The notes under the pieces are model-generated. The model worked only from the letters and a program-made list of their open reading frames with translations, ran no database searches and was not told the DNA's origin. A stretch of DNA of 64,000 bases from Papaver somniferum (Eukaryota > Streptophyta > Magnoliopsida > Ranunculales > Papaveraceae): contig NW_020621936.1 in NCBI RefSeq assembly GCF_003573695.1, positions 14,136,001 to 14,200,000 of the forward strand, given 5' to 3'. Position numbers and translations under genes: made by a program. Below, one piece after another: positions 12,590-24,557 of this stretch; position 1 is the first letter of the stretch, and each line of letters starts with the position of its first letter.

Positions 12590-13020
12590 CTTGAGCATTG
12601 CTCGCATCATCCTGTTTGAGGATGGAATGGTGTGTCTAGCACCTTACCATTCGTGATGGTCTTGAGGAGATGTTTCCTCGCATAGGGGTCATGCCCCTGT
12701 TACCATTTGTGATGGAACAATACTAAGTGAGTGGACCTGCAAACAACATATATAATTCATGCATTCAACAGATCAAAATAATGAATAAAACAATCATATG
12801 GCATTGAGAATAGGTTTTTCTCGTATGGGGCTCATGGCCTGATTACCATCGTGATGGTTATGAGAAGATATTTTCTCGCACGAGGGTTTGGTTTACCCAG
12901 ATACCATTTGTAATGGTCTCGAGAAGATGTTTTCTCGGATGGGGATCGTGTCCCAATTACCATCTCGAGAAGATATTTTCTCGGATGGGGATCATGCCTC
13001 AATTACCATCCATGATGGAC
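12590..13020. repeat. Degenerate repeats around 'ttctcg.atgggg' and 'taccat..gtgatgg'
   Basis: At least four variants of 'gagaagat.ttttctcg.atgggg.tcatg.c..attaccat' follow one another in the interior of the 7.0-kb element. No coding sense is evident. Confidence 0.55.
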
Positions 13021-13125
13021 AAATTTCATATTAAAAACACTAAGTTACTCTGCAGGAAAACACATACATGACAAGAGGAAGATATTTATATCACATTCAC
13101 TCAACATTCATCAAATGTCCCCGCA

Positions 13126-13295
13126 AGCAAACACATACATATAGAACAAGAGGAGGATGTATGTATGATACACCATTTAACCCTGCAGGAAAACACATAT
13201 ATATATAACTAGCAAACACATACATATAGAACAAGAGGAGGATGTATGTATGATACACCATTTAACCCTGCAGGAAAACACATATATAACTAGCA
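13126..13295. repeat. 85-bp tandem duplication
   Basis: 'agcaaacacatacatatag' begins at 13126 and 13211. The two units, ending in 'ccctgcaggaaaacacatat', are nearly identical, so this is a recent duplication in the interior of the 7.0-kb element. Just downstream (13350-13460) three 'gcggatta(cg).ttaatccgac' inverted-repeat-like segments follow. Confidence 0.85.
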
Positions 13296-14729
13296 GATGT
13301 ACCATACATACATCAAGTGTACCTGCAAGAAGACAGAAACACAAGGCTTTACTGCGGATTACGACTAATCCGACTCTAACCTTAGTGCAGGTTAAGCATG
13401 CCTTTATGCGGATTACGTTTAATCCGACTTAACTTTATGCGGATAATTAATCCGACTTAACTGAATTCTCCAACCATAATGGAGATTTGCTGCAAAACAT
13501 GAAATGTTAATTCATCACATTTAACGTTAAAGCATTCATTAATTCTAAAAGCTTTTATTTTATGTAAATATTTTTTGTTCATTTTTATGCGATATGATGT
13601 CACATTGTCATTTATAGTGATGCTCGTTGTAGAGCAGGTGCGCTAGATTGCGGCACCTAATTCTGGATGTACCAGTGCGATACGTATATCGGCTTAAGTC
13701 TTTGAGACTAGCTTTTCTAGCTTGCTTTTAAGCAAAATTGTGCCTTGGTTAGGCATATGTATATTCAATATATAAGTTAGAAAGTGCCCTTTTTGTCCTT
13801 AGACTGGCAAGAAAGGTAGGAGATCGTATCGTCCTTTAGCTTTGTAGCCTTTGTCATGAGGTTGCCTTTTGCCCCTGGAAATTCCAATTATTGGTTAATG
13901 ACAGTAGAGAAAGTATAGTGATAAATGATTATGCTTCAAGTTAATGACTAGGCATATTTAAGTTTATTTATATAAAATGATAAATTTAAAGATAAAGAGA
14001 TAACATGTCCCCTGTTATGGACAATATTTGCAAGCTAATTCATGAGCTTGGCGAGCTCGGATGCACTGTCGTGACCGATCCGAGATGAATGCATTGAGCA
14101 TGTAAAGCATTTTATGCATATTATATCATGATAATTTATTATGAATGGCATTTGAATTTTAAATAGCATATATCAAGATATACACTAAGAATGATATCAT
14201 CATGTGATCAATGTGACAGTTTGTTGTAAATATTTTTCATGGAGTTGGCTACATAGAGCCTACATGTTCTAAATGAAATGAAATGTGCCAGTGGCATACT
14301 ATTCTTTATTAGCGAGTTTGTGTTGTTCATTCAAAGGCAAGCAATTCTAATGTGTTATATCGATGCTAAAGTTTGCTTCTAAAGCATTCAATTGCTTATA
14401 CGAATATATGTAAAGTTAAGTCTTTGAGACTGGAGATACTTAGCCTGCTGTGAAGCCAGATAGTGATTATTAAGCCATGTATATTGTTTCCAATATGGTT
14501 GTTCCGAGATAATCCTGGCGAGCATGGATGAACCATCTAAAGCAGGTGCAATAGCTGAGCCCCTCTATTGGATATATGGACGTGCACCTGCTGTTCATTG
14601 AATGTATCAAATTTCTTTTAAATTTAAAACATTCAGTATTTGTTTAAGCATTTGAGTATGAAGCATTTAGCTATAACTAATCTAGCATCTCATGTATGCA
14701 ATTAAAAAAGTAAAGCAGAAGATAGATGT

Positions 14730-16110
14730 GGGATAGAGTGTTATCCGAGTTGTTGATCGGGTGACATGTCCGAGTTGATGCTTATGATACGATGTCACTG
14801 TCACGATCCGAGTTCATGCTCCTCGTCCGAGCTCTGGTTGGCTCGAGTCATGCTAGCTGTTACTTGACTTTACGATCTTAATCGTGCTGGTTGTCTTTCC
14901 GAGGTTGGTGCTCAGTATTGAGTTGTCCGATATGGATTGAGTCCGAGATTGGAACTCGGTTAAACATCATCGTGTTGGTTGACTCTGTCCTCGCCTGTGG
15001 TCTGAGAATGATGAGTCCGAGCTCTGGTTGGATCCCATCGTGCTGGTTGTTTCTCCGCGAGTTGGTCTCGAGTTGAACACGAGCTGGTGATTTTGATGTG
15101 GTTTCGTCCATCATCGTTATTGAGTTCATGCTCTGGTTGTCATGTTGATTTCTCGTCCGAGATTGGTGCTCGGAGATGTACTGACGAGTACGAGGGAATC
15201 AGGTCCGATGACTGGTGAGTCCGATGTGGGTTGAGCTTTGTCATTGTCTGTCAGAGATAGATGCTCTGGATTGAGCTGCACGAGATGGTTGCTCCGATAT
15301 GGATTCTATTTCCGATATCGTTTATAGTCCGAGCTCTGGTTGGCTTGTAGTCCGAGCTTTGTTTCTTCACGAGATGGTCTCGAGTTGGTCACGATGATGG
15401 TGAATCATTCCGATGCGATTTTGTCCATCATCGTCTCTCTGCAACAACAAACCAACTAGATTAGTAATCACTTCGTTCGGTGCTATGCAAGACAACACGA
15501 AGATATAGTGAAGAAAAGAAGCCCAATCAGGCTAAGATGTTGATGGTTAGCTGTTGTTGTGTTGTTGAGTGTCTGTCCGAGTTTGGTGCTCGTAGACAAA
15601 TTGTTGAGTCGAATATCGCTGTCACAATGTGAGTATGTGACTTTTGTTCATATATCGCTCCTGGTCCATTGTGGGCTGAGCTTTTCATTGTCTGGCCGAG
15701 ACTGTTGCTCCGATATGGATTGAGTCCGATATCGATTGAGCTTGGATTTCTATCCGAGAATGGTGTTCGTGATAGAAGGCAGCTTTCCGATCTAATCATC
15801 TGAAGTTGATGCCCCGACTTCAGCAGTACTGCCATTACGAGATGGTTGCTCTAATTGAGCTGCCTGGTATGGATTGAGTCCGATTGACTCTGTAATTTTT
15901 CACGAATTGTTCACCCGAGATGGTGCTGATGGTGGTCTGTAATCATAACTGCTCCGATGCGACTTCGTCCATCATCATTTTTCTGAAACGGCAACTTAAT
16001 CAAATGAGAAATCTCAGTAAACTCGTTCTACAATTGCTACGTAGAGCAGTAAGAAGAGACATCAAAGAAAAAGGCCCTAAATTAGGCTAAGATATTGATT
16101 ATCAGTGGTT
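14730..16110. repeat. Degenerate internal repeats ('gtccgagctctggttgg' family)
   Basis: 'gtccgagctctggttgg' occurs near 14828, 15016 and 15329. The segment 'ccgatgcga.tt.gtccatcatc' occurs near 15400 and 15955, and each copy is followed by 'aggctaagat.ttgat', giving a diverged duplication of roughly 560 bp. It lies just inside the 5' LTR of the 7.0-kb element. The frames are scrambled and no protein is recognised. Confidence 0.6.
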
Positions 16111-16663
16111 TTTGAAAAAATCTTCAATGGGTTTGAAGAGTAAGATCTACTGATTGTAGATTTGTAAACGAAAATCATTTTTAATCAAGATTTTGAAACA
16201 AAATCAGACTTGTATTAAAGAACAAGCCATAGTTTTTGTAAGATGATTTTTCTCAAAATTTCTGTTTTAAATCTTGTAGATCTGAAAATTAAGAATAAGA
16301 TGAAGAGAAAGGAAGAAAGAATTTCGATTCCCGGCTGATTGTTGATGGTTGGTGAGAAATCTGCTGATTTCTGTGTTTGAAGAAGCTTTGCTTCGTGTTT
16401 TCCGCCATGTAGAGAAGTCTCTCTTTTCTCTTTTTTGTGTAATAACAACTCTGATTTTCACGCCTATTTTTTTTTTCTTTTTTGCTTAAGATTTTTTTTG
16501 GGATCAGACGAGGCACTTTGTTGTCCGAAGCTCCTGTATCTTTCACAAGATTACCCTAGAAGCACTTATTTCAACTAGATCTTCACTGGATCTGTTACAG
16601 AACTTGCTGCCAGTGAATAAATGATGTTTTAAGGTACTAGGTTGGATAATTTCATCACTCTAG

Positions 16664-16681
16664 TCCCTGTTTCTAGCACCA
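16664..16681 (-). other. Primer-site-like sequence of the 7.0-kb element
   Basis: On the minus strand TGGTGCTAGAAACAGGGA follows the right LTR after three bases. It starts with the TGG expected of a site complementary to a tRNA CCA end. It is not the usual initiator-Met or Asp site, and I could not name the tRNA. Confidence 0.55.
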
Positions 16682-16684
16682 AAA

Positions 16685-17123
16685 TGTAGTAGCATAAAAT
16701 CTGATTACTATCCCAAGATGATCTTAACCATCAAACATACATAAAAGAAGATAAAAGAACATGAAAGTAAATGAGACACAAATCTTTTTACGTGGTTCGG
16801 TCTCTTGAGACCTACATCCACGAATTTCACTATGTTTATTGGTGTTACAAGATCTCCATTGGAGAGGCTCTCATGGAGCTCTAAGGAAGAAGAAGGAGGC
16901 TAGCCTTAGCTAGAGACCATCCAAAAGATCATACCCCCACTTTCCTATTTCTCTTTCTCTTTTATAGGGTAGGTGGTTACATCAATTACAAATACTCCCT
17001 TAGGGATGACCAGATATGATAAGACTAAGTGGTTGGGTATACATTGTGTATATGGTCACATTTTAGTAGGATACTTCGGCTTCTAATCTTGCGCACGTAG
17101 CGAGCTCATCTTTTGCCCTCACA
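16685..17123 (-). repeat. 5' LTR of the 7.0-kb element
   Basis: 439 bp, colinear with the left LTR with scattered substitutions and short indels. For example, an extra 'gttgggtatac' segment lies near 17030. It ends at ...ttttgccctcaca, followed by the GAAGT duplication. Confidence 0.9.
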
Positions 17124-17640
17124 GAAGTAGTGGGTGTAAACTAACCCGTTTCCTTCATAGTGGGGACGTGGTTTCTAGCATTTATACATTACCCCACTTC
17201 TCCATCACTCAATCACTCCCACTTCCTACGAGATCAGGGTGCGTTCAATTATGACTTGTATAAATAGGTTTCTACCTATTTCGACCAAAGGAAAACTTTT
17301 GGTTAACAACAACACGAGTATCCAGAAAAACACCAAAGAACTGATAGCTTAGATTCCGCAAGCCAGATCCATATTCTGATACAAGTCATAAAACAACCAC
17401 ACCTTCAGAATTAACCATTCTGGTCTCAACACCTTCTTCGCTTCCCTCCCTAAGACCAACCCTTCTCCTTCACTTTGTGACCGAAGCAAGATTGGAACGA
17501 CCATTTCTTGGTTTAGTCCAGGATTGTACAGATTGATCTCTCGAATCTAAAGCACTCCCGTGCAGTGCATTTGTTTAGGTCTAATTTCGTTTCTCAACAA
17601 CACACCAAAATTTACCAAAACCGACAGAAACAGTTTTTAC
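17124..17640 (+). mobile_element. Right part of the split Tat/Ogre-type remnant
   Basis: The sequence resumes after the 7-kb insertion. It contains a TATA-like 'tataaatagg' at 17259-17268 and ends in a region that looks like the U5 of an LTR (near 17600, ...tttctcaacaacacacc). It carries no coding sequence. The assignment as the end of one LTR together with the sequence left of 10120 rests on the shared target duplication and continuity. Confidence 0.4.
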
Positions 17641-19640
17641 CCCAAAACAATGAGTATCATTACCCTATGAACCACTTGAGTTCCTTTGTTAACTAATTAG
17701 GGAACTTAGCTTTCCAATGACATTTTTCCCTCAAAAACTACATCCATCAATTGCCACCCTAAACTTATGTATACTTTGAGAACCATAGTTTGATCGATAA
17801 GTAGTAGCTAAAACAGCTGGAGAAGGTACATAAAGTAAGCTTTCTTCGTCATACATTTTTCTAAACCATACAATTCAAAGAGAACTTGCTTACAAAATAT
17901 ATGCAACCACTTAGCTTAGAACATATATCAAACACCTTTGTTGAAACTCCAAACAAGAAACACTTAACATGCCTATTGTGTCTCATGGAAGAAGTGAGAT
18001 TTACTTGATGAACGAACAAATTGATTCCTCAAAAATTCACGCAAAGTAACAATCTTACTACGCTGTTATTGCTGCTCTTACCAAAGAAAATAAAAGAAGA
18101 AACTAGAAGATAGAAGCACAAACAAAGCTATTGTGGTGTATTAAAGGAAATCTTGGTCTTATGATTCTATTGCTCTAATACCATGATAATTTGCTAAGAA
18201 TATCCTTATTTCAAGATTAGGGTTCTCTAAGAATATCTTTACTTCAAGAAAGGGAAAGTATACCGTATATACACTAAAGGCAAAAACACTACACTGCCCT
18301 TAGACTGGGTCTTACAGATGTTCCCAACCTCTTCCTAGCATGAAAAACCGTGGCCTAAACCCCTTCTTCCTCTCGCGTTTTCTATTATGTGGAAATTCCT
18401 GCACGAAAGAGCTAGCCAACAGATAATGGTTATCCATTTTGAAAAAGTGAAAAACGGATAACAATTGTCCATTTTACTCAACCAAAACGGCCAGTGAGTG
18501 TCCCTTCCTTGGAAAGGGCTAGCCATTGTCTGTTTCAGTAAATGGAAAACGGACATCAATTCCCCGTTCCTTGACTATTTTTAAAATGGATAGAATTCAT
18601 ACTATTAGGTTTTATTTCACCAAACTTTTCATTTGTTCATATCTATCCTCTTCCTAATACAACCAACATAATAATTATTAGAATGAGAGTATGATAAACA
18701 AAAAAAAGAAGAAGGTGAATTAGATCACTTTTTCTTGTTTCAAATTTAAATTTAGATCAACTTCCCACACCATCTAATCCTACCAAAACTCTTATCACCA
18801 TTTTAAACCAACAAGGATTTATACAAAAAATAAATTAAATAAGGGTTATAAGAGCAAAATCTTGATTTTTGGGTGTTTTATCTTCTTATAAATGGTCTAA
18901 CAAAAATACTAAAAACCCTAAATCTGTAACAGTTATAAAGAAGAAAAAGAATCTCATAGAAGAAAACCCTAAATCTAATGATTCTAATCAGTATTCTATA
19001 TAAAAAGAAAAACTAAAAAGATTATGTCAAAATCAAAAGCGTATTGATCTTTGCATAGTTTCTTTCACTTCAATATTTTTAACGACGTGAGAATTAAAAA
19101 ATTAGAATAGTTAAGTAACGAAGAATTTGATAAACACACGATCAAAAGGAGCTAAAAAACTATTAATTCGCAAACACTTAATGGTTGTGGGTCATACGTT
19201 CTTGACCGGTCAAAATAGTGTAGATGAAACAGATATCCATTGTCCATTGTTCATTTTTTCTTAAAAAACGGACAATCATTGCCCGTCCACTGTTGAAATG
19301 GCGAATTGCCATAGGGACTAGGCTTTTCCCAAGCTGACATGGAAAGTGATTTGGGAATGGCTTGAGAAGAGCCATAAGATCCAGTCTTATGTCTTATACA
19401 ATAGAGTGACTAGTAGATTTTGCCATCCACTTGGAGTCTTGGACCATAGATGGGCAAATTTAACTTGGCCCATTGGAACTGCCCTAAAGTCTGAACATAG
19501 CATTGCCTCAAATGGTTTATGGTTCTAGGTTCCAATCCAGTTGGAACCGATCTCCTCCTTTTAAGTTCATTTTCTATCTCTCATCTGACCCCAAAACACA
19601 CACAAAGAAATTCACAGTTTTCTTCGAAACAAAGAATATC
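17641..19640. other. Intergenic region with small diverged repeats
   Basis: No gene is visible. A minus-strand initiator-Met-like primer site (TGGTATTAGAGCA) lies at 18171-18183. A 32-bp imperfect direct repeat ('ctaagaatatc.tta.ttcaaga') follows at 18193-18256, together resembling a decayed copia or TRIM end. Segments at 18400-18570 and 19190-19330 share 'aacgga.aa.aattg.cc' and 'tccatt(t/g)' motifs and may be parts of one small transposon. The last 100 bp should include the promoter and 5' UTR of the gene at 19649. Confidence 0.4.
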
Positions 19641-19648
19641 TTGGAGAA

Positions 19649-19852
19649 ATGGCAAAACCATTAGGACCAACAGGAGAGTTCTTCAAAAGACGGGATGAAT
19701 GGAGGAAGCATCCGATGATTGGGAATCAATTTAGGCATGCTACACCTGGTCTTGGTATTGCTATAGTTGCTTTTGGTTTTTATCTCGTTGGTGAAGCTGC
19801 TTACAACAAGTTTTATGCCCCTTCTGCTACTTCTTCTTCTCATTCTCACTAA
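19649..19852 (+). CDS. NDUFB3: NADH dehydrogenase 1 beta subcomplex subunit 3 (B12) homologue
   Basis: A complete single-exon frame of 67 aa beginning MAKPLGPTGEFFKRRDEWRKHPM. This is the characteristic N-terminus of the plant B12/NDUFB3 accessory subunit of mitochondrial complex I, and the length is typical of plant homologues. After the basic, matrix-type N-terminal segment (about residues 1-30) comes one hydrophobic membrane span (about 32-50, GLGIAIVAFGFYLVG) and a short Ser/His-rich tail. The protein is a structural component of the membrane arm with no catalytic residues of its own. No cleavable targeting sequence is evident, as is common for these small subunits. The start is the first ATG after a purine-rich leader and matches the family N-terminus. 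The next gene downstream is methionine S-methyltransferase, about 4.7 kb away on the same strand. Confidence 0.93.
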   Translation: MAKPLGPTGEFFKRRDEWRKHPMIGNQFRHATPGLGIAIVAFGFYLVGEAAYNKFYAPSATSSSHSH

Positions 19853-19868
19853 ACAGATCTCATTTCAG

Positions 19869-21385
19869 GTAATCATTCTCTCCTTTCTTTATCTTTGTTT
19901 CAGTAATTCTTTTTTTTTTTATGTTTATCCGATTCGAATAGTTTATTAAAGTTTGGGGGTTTCTCCGTTTAGCTATATAATTAGGGTTTCTGTTAATCAG
20001 CTGAGATTCAGGGTTATTGTTCTTCGTATTTGTGGCTATTGTTTAATTAGGAATCGTGATTTGTCATTAAGGTCATTTCATATCTGCAACTCGTTTAGCT
20101 CGTCATAACAATCATCACTTAGTGAAAACCTTAATTGCCCTTCGCAATCTAATTCATCATCACTCTGCAGCATTTCAGCTGGGTATGTTGTTTCAGGTTT
20201 ATTTAGGAGTTCGATTCAGAAATGAATTCAGTCTTGATAAGTTTTGTTTTTTTATTCCTGAAGTTATTTGTTCAAACTTTAGAATTCCCGGATAAGAATT
20301 GTTTGGGTATGATATTGTCGCATTAAAAATTTAGGCTGTGTAGATATTTGACATCTGAGCATGAGTTGCTGGGTTTTACTAATTAGTGCATGAATGGGGT
20401 ATCTAACCAAATGGTTCTCAAGACTCTTTAGGATCTTGACACCTGAAATTGATCAACTTCTTATCCATCATGCCACAATTGGATGTATGTATTATAAAGT
20501 CCTTAGCTATAACACAATTGTGGCTTAAGTAAATTTACGTCCCTTTAAAAGCGTGGACTACATATAGCTGGACGCTTGGTTTGAGGAACAACATGTACTG
20601 TATCTTAATGTGTTACTGTTGATGTATATGTTTTTCCATGTCTATCCATATTGATCTTGAGCTTATACACTGAAATCGATGATTCGTGTCTGCTAAAGAC
20701 ATCTTTAGTATCAATTGATGCCGCCCACTCGATACTATGAATGTGGGAGTGTTACTGGTATATGCCATGTTTTTTTTTTCCCTCTGGCAACTTCGTCACC
20801 CATAGTTTTGTTTGCCTTCTGTACAAAGACTACTAGGGTAAGGATTTCATATGTTTATGTAATCTGGTCAAGAATATTTTGGCTTTCCTTACTTTCTCGT
20901 GTGAGTTACTGAGCAGGGTTTAAGATCTGGGTACCACCAGCTTATATTAATAGGGTTTGCTGTTTCAGCATCTGAATTATTGGCAATTGAGTCGCCGATG
21001 TGTCGTTCAGATTAGCTCCACCTAAACTTAGAATGCAACCAAAGATGTCGTTTGTTTATAATTAGAATATGTTAAAGCATTAGATTTTGGCATTCAAGGG
21101 TAAGGATACTTCGTCCAAATCCTACATTCCGTAGTTGCAATAATATCTAATAGTCTAAACATGTGTTGGTAAGTGAACTTTAGGATGTGCTTATAAGTTC
21201 AGTTCCTAAGTTGAAAACACCCAGCATCAACAAACTATCAGATTATTGCAGCGAGGATGCAGAGGATCAGTCAAAAGCCTTGTGAAATTAGCAGAATTAT
21301 TACATACTAATTAGCAGGTGTTGAACTTTTGATGCTAAGATCTGCTTGCTTCATTGTCTAATTAGTTGATTGTTTTACATTGCAG
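19869..21385 (+). other. Possible intron in the 3' UTR of the NDUFB3 gene
   Basis: Sixteen bases after the stop codon a good donor appears (tttcag|gtaatc). An acceptor preceded by a pyrimidine-rich tract (tgttttacattgcag) ends at 21385. The following ~250 bp look like a 3' UTR, with no open frame and T-rich. This is inference from splice signals only. Confidence 0.35.
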
Positions 21386-22019
21386 GCAGAAATTTTCAGG
21401 GATGGAATGAAACTTAGATTGCCATTGCACGAAAATATGTTTATGGGAAAGATTGAAACTTGACATTCTCTTATGTTTATTTCCTTACCCTTGTTTTTGT
21501 TTTTCTTTAATGTCGGCATTGACTTAAGTTTCATTGACGTGAACGGCAATCTTTAGTTGATTTGCTTGCTAAATAAGTTGTGTTGCATTTGTACAAGAAA
21601 TTTACAAGCTGATGCTGCATGAAAATGTGCATTCATTTAGTGTCTCATGTATGAACACCCTTAGCAACCTATTGCTGCTTCATGAAAATTGATGTGTGAA
21701 TTAACATACTGGATCAATTGTAATTTATGCACGGTTATGTTTTCATATATCCTGCATAATGCATAGTAGAAAACCCAATATGACATGGAGTATGCGGTTG
21801 ATTGGCTTGAGTAGTATAGAGGCTCTGTAAATGTCAGTGATAAAGAACTCTGGTGATAGGGTGGTGGATCATAATTCATGCAGTAGAAAGAAGTAGAAAA
21901 GGCAGCGCTACAAAAACATGGGTTCATTAAGCTCACTGATTTTACCAGCTGTGGTACTGTAGGATTCACTTTGCCTTTGTATAGTTCACTTGCGTCCTCT
22001 TTAACTTGGTTTAGCACTC

Positions 22020-23630
22020 AAAACGATTTACCCCATGATTATCTTAGCGGTTACAAGCTACAGAATATATGAACTAACAAATTGTAACACTCACATGACA
22101 AGCTAAGTTACCAATCACACAGAGATTTACATGGTTCAACGGAAACGACAAGCTAAGAACTAAATGTGTTGAAGGAAACAAGACAAATAGTCTCTCTATT
22201 CGTCCTTAAAAAGATTTCCAACCTCTCTAAGATTCGAACATCTCTATCAGCAACTGAGCTTCCATCCTATTGACGCGGTCTGCCTTCTTGTTGCATTAAC
22301 TGCAAGGCATATCTAGCATGCATGTGCCAAGACCTACTGCATCTATGGATGCTCTCCTCTTAGCACGTACTTGTGGCATCATCTTAGACGTTATACACCA
22401 CACAGTGCGCACACACAGAAAGTCAGAAATCCCACGCGTGCGCTGCACAGGCGGGTGGACTGGAGCTGAACTCCTTTCATGTTTCAGTGTTTGAATCTAT
22501 CTACTCATTAAAGTTGGCACAAGTGATGCAATGTTTCCAACTAATTCTATCAGGACTTTATTAATACACGTTTACATTTTTGTTTTTTTGTTTTGCTGGG
22601 AGAATCTTAAATTCTTTCATTTTTTTTCTTTGTTAATCCTCATCCGAGTTACCTACTAAACAAAATATTATGGTGTCCGTACTCCAATTATACTAGCTAC
22701 CAATATCAAAATAGTACCAAAATGACAGATACAGAGTCTTGGATCAATTCCAGCTCCAAGTCCCTACACATAATATACTGTATTATGCATAGTTCATTTT
22801 ATAGTCGTCGAGCAAAATCTGTCGGTCACCAGATGATAAATCTAATCTTTTTTAGCATGCCCCAAAAGATAACTGCGCATGAAATTGTTTTATATAGTTG
22901 TGGTTCTGTGCCTGTGGCTGGTGGGTTTATCAGAAAGAGAGAAAGTGTCTGTTAGTGAATGTTGGTGGACGACAAAAGCCAAATGGTCCGAAATTTCCTT
23001 CCGTTATCACAATTTTATGCTTTTCTACTTCTCAACAACTAGGTAGTTCGGAGCTTAGGGCCAAATGGGCAAGTCATTCGCAACATTGAATCCATTGTTT
23101 GTAAGTAGTACTCTCGGGAACATGGAAATGTAAGGGAGTTTGTCAGACCTTGGAGTATGTAACAGAGAGATAAATCTTGTGCAACTAGCTAGTCACAAAA
23201 TAACTCCCCATTAAGGGTAAGTCTCATGAAGTGCTAAATGGCAAGTCATTTAGCAGTTAGATTAGCAGTCCACATCAGCTGGGACCATCGCCCGTCGCTG
23301 GCGATGAACGGTTCAGCACTTTAAAATTCAACCATCAGATCTGAGTTAAATCGCCCAATGCTTAACCATTCTGCGAAAAGGTGATTTCCCCAAAGTTGAA
23401 TGATTCAGCGTAACTATCTAGTTGTTAGTTCACCTGCAAGCAACTGTTAGGAGAGAGAACTAGTAGTGTTAACAAATAAACAACATTTTTTTTCTAAATT
23501 ACAAAACATTTCTGCTAATCTAGCCGCTCAATCTAACCCATAAGACTTAGCCAAAACAAACCTCCAAAAAACAATTGTGCTATATGATGATCAAACATTC
23601 ATATTTAACCATTGTTCAAAGACAACCAAG
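22020..23630. other. Intergenic region, no gene seen
   Basis: Contains 'acagagatttacatggttcaacgg' near 22120, weakly like the conserved segment of copia-type LTRs, so an old retroelement fragment is possible. A segment at 23215-23440 with 'aagtctcatgaagtgctaaatggcaagtcatttagc' looks like a small non-autonomous DNA transposon, but paired ends were not found. Confidence 0.35.
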
Positions 23631-23635
23631 CTACG

Positions 23636-23985
23636 ATGAGAGCAAGTCTTATGGTGGAATCCATCTATGTTTCATCTTCCACGCCACCTCAGCACTTGGA
23701 ACTGTGGATGGAAGCGCAAGTGTAATGGTGGAATAGTAGAAACGCTATTCTTAATGGAACTAAAAAAACGCAATTAAGAATGAAGCTAAAAAAACGCAAT
23801 TAAGAATTGAGCTTTTTTTTTTTCAGCCGTTAGATTTCAACAACTCATTTTAAATCTATGGATAAAAAAGAACGCAATTCTTAATGGCGTTTTTTTAGCG
23901 TCAATCTTATTTGCGTTTAGCGCTATTCTTATTAGCGTTTAGATGGATTCCACGAACCCTTCCACCAAATCATGGAACCCTTCTT
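23636..23985. mobile_element. Probable MITE (~350 bp)
   Basis: The ends carry inverted copies of 'ggtggaatccatct' (left, near 23652) and 'agatggattccacg' (right, near 23941), embedded in a longer imperfect inverted repeat. The interior is AT-rich and self-complementary, with 'cgcaattaagaa' twice on the left and 'gcaattcttaatggcg' on the right. There is no coding capacity. This is the structure of a miniature inverted-repeat transposon; I cannot name the family, and the exact ends and target duplication are uncertain. Confidence 0.65.
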
Positions 23986-24383
23986 GGATTTTCTATGAAA
24001 AGCCCCAACTTGAAAGCCACTAGACTTGACATTCAATGCTTTTTACACACTTGAAATAGGTTGGATTCCAACGTAAGACTACTGCTTCTGATCGGTACTA
24101 CCATGTTCTACGTAAGACCGACCACAAAGGAAAAGTCGTGGAAGAATGCTCAAGGGAGTGGGTAGCCCCAAGCTCGGTGGTCCATCCATATTATTTTCCT
24201 GGGAATCATATTGATTCCTATGATTATCCCATCGGGCCACGAAATTATATGGCAGGCTAGTAGTCTGCGATATCAATGATTACCTGCTTTAGTATAATAC
24301 AATTTCCTGAATCCCCGGCGTTGGTAGAATTGACGTGTCCATTCTCATTAGCCCCTCAAATGGTAGAAAAGTAGCGTCATAAT

Positions 24384-24413
24384 ACCACCACCACCACCAC
24401 ACTATTATATATA
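24384..24413 (+). promoter_or_regulatory. Core promoter of the methyltransferase gene
   Basis: A short ACC repeat (24384-24401) is followed by TATATATA at 24406-24413, about 145 bp before the start codon. Transcription would begin near 24440, leaving a 5' UTR of roughly 120 nt without an in-frame upstream ATG. Confidence 0.6.
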
Positions 24414-24557
24414 GAGGCTAAACCTCACAGCTTACTAAACAGAGTCACAGACTAGACTACTATTCTGCTTCGTCATATTTCTTTTTCTAGGTCTTTAGAA
24501 TTTTCATCTACAGAAAAAATATCTTTACTGTTGATTCATTCGTTGGTGATCGTAATA

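Larger units (their letters stand above)
10121..17123 (-). mobile_element. Complete non-autonomous LTR element, 7.0 kb
   Basis: Two direct LTRs (10121-10551 and 16685-17123) flank about 6.1 kb with no gag, protease, reverse transcriptase or integrase frame. A primer-site-like sequence next to the right LTR and a purine-rich tract next to the left LTR (on the minus strand) set minus orientation. TG...CA ends and the GAAGT duplication define the boundaries. The interior is made of degenerate repeats, including tandem blocks near 11.7-12.0, 13.1-13.3 and 15.1-16.1 kb. By structure it is a large retrotransposon derivative that would depend on proteins from a partner element. It splits the GC-rich element at 6310-17640. 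Confidence 0.85.

Noticed and set aside
18171..18256. Initiator-Met primer-like site followed by a possible LTR
   Set aside because: Only one LTR-like end, no partner and no coding remnant; listed only within the intergenic entry.
21661..22017. 118-aa minus frame between NDUFB3 and the methyltransferase
   Set aside because: Composition is not protein-like, it matches no family, and it has no splice or promoter context.
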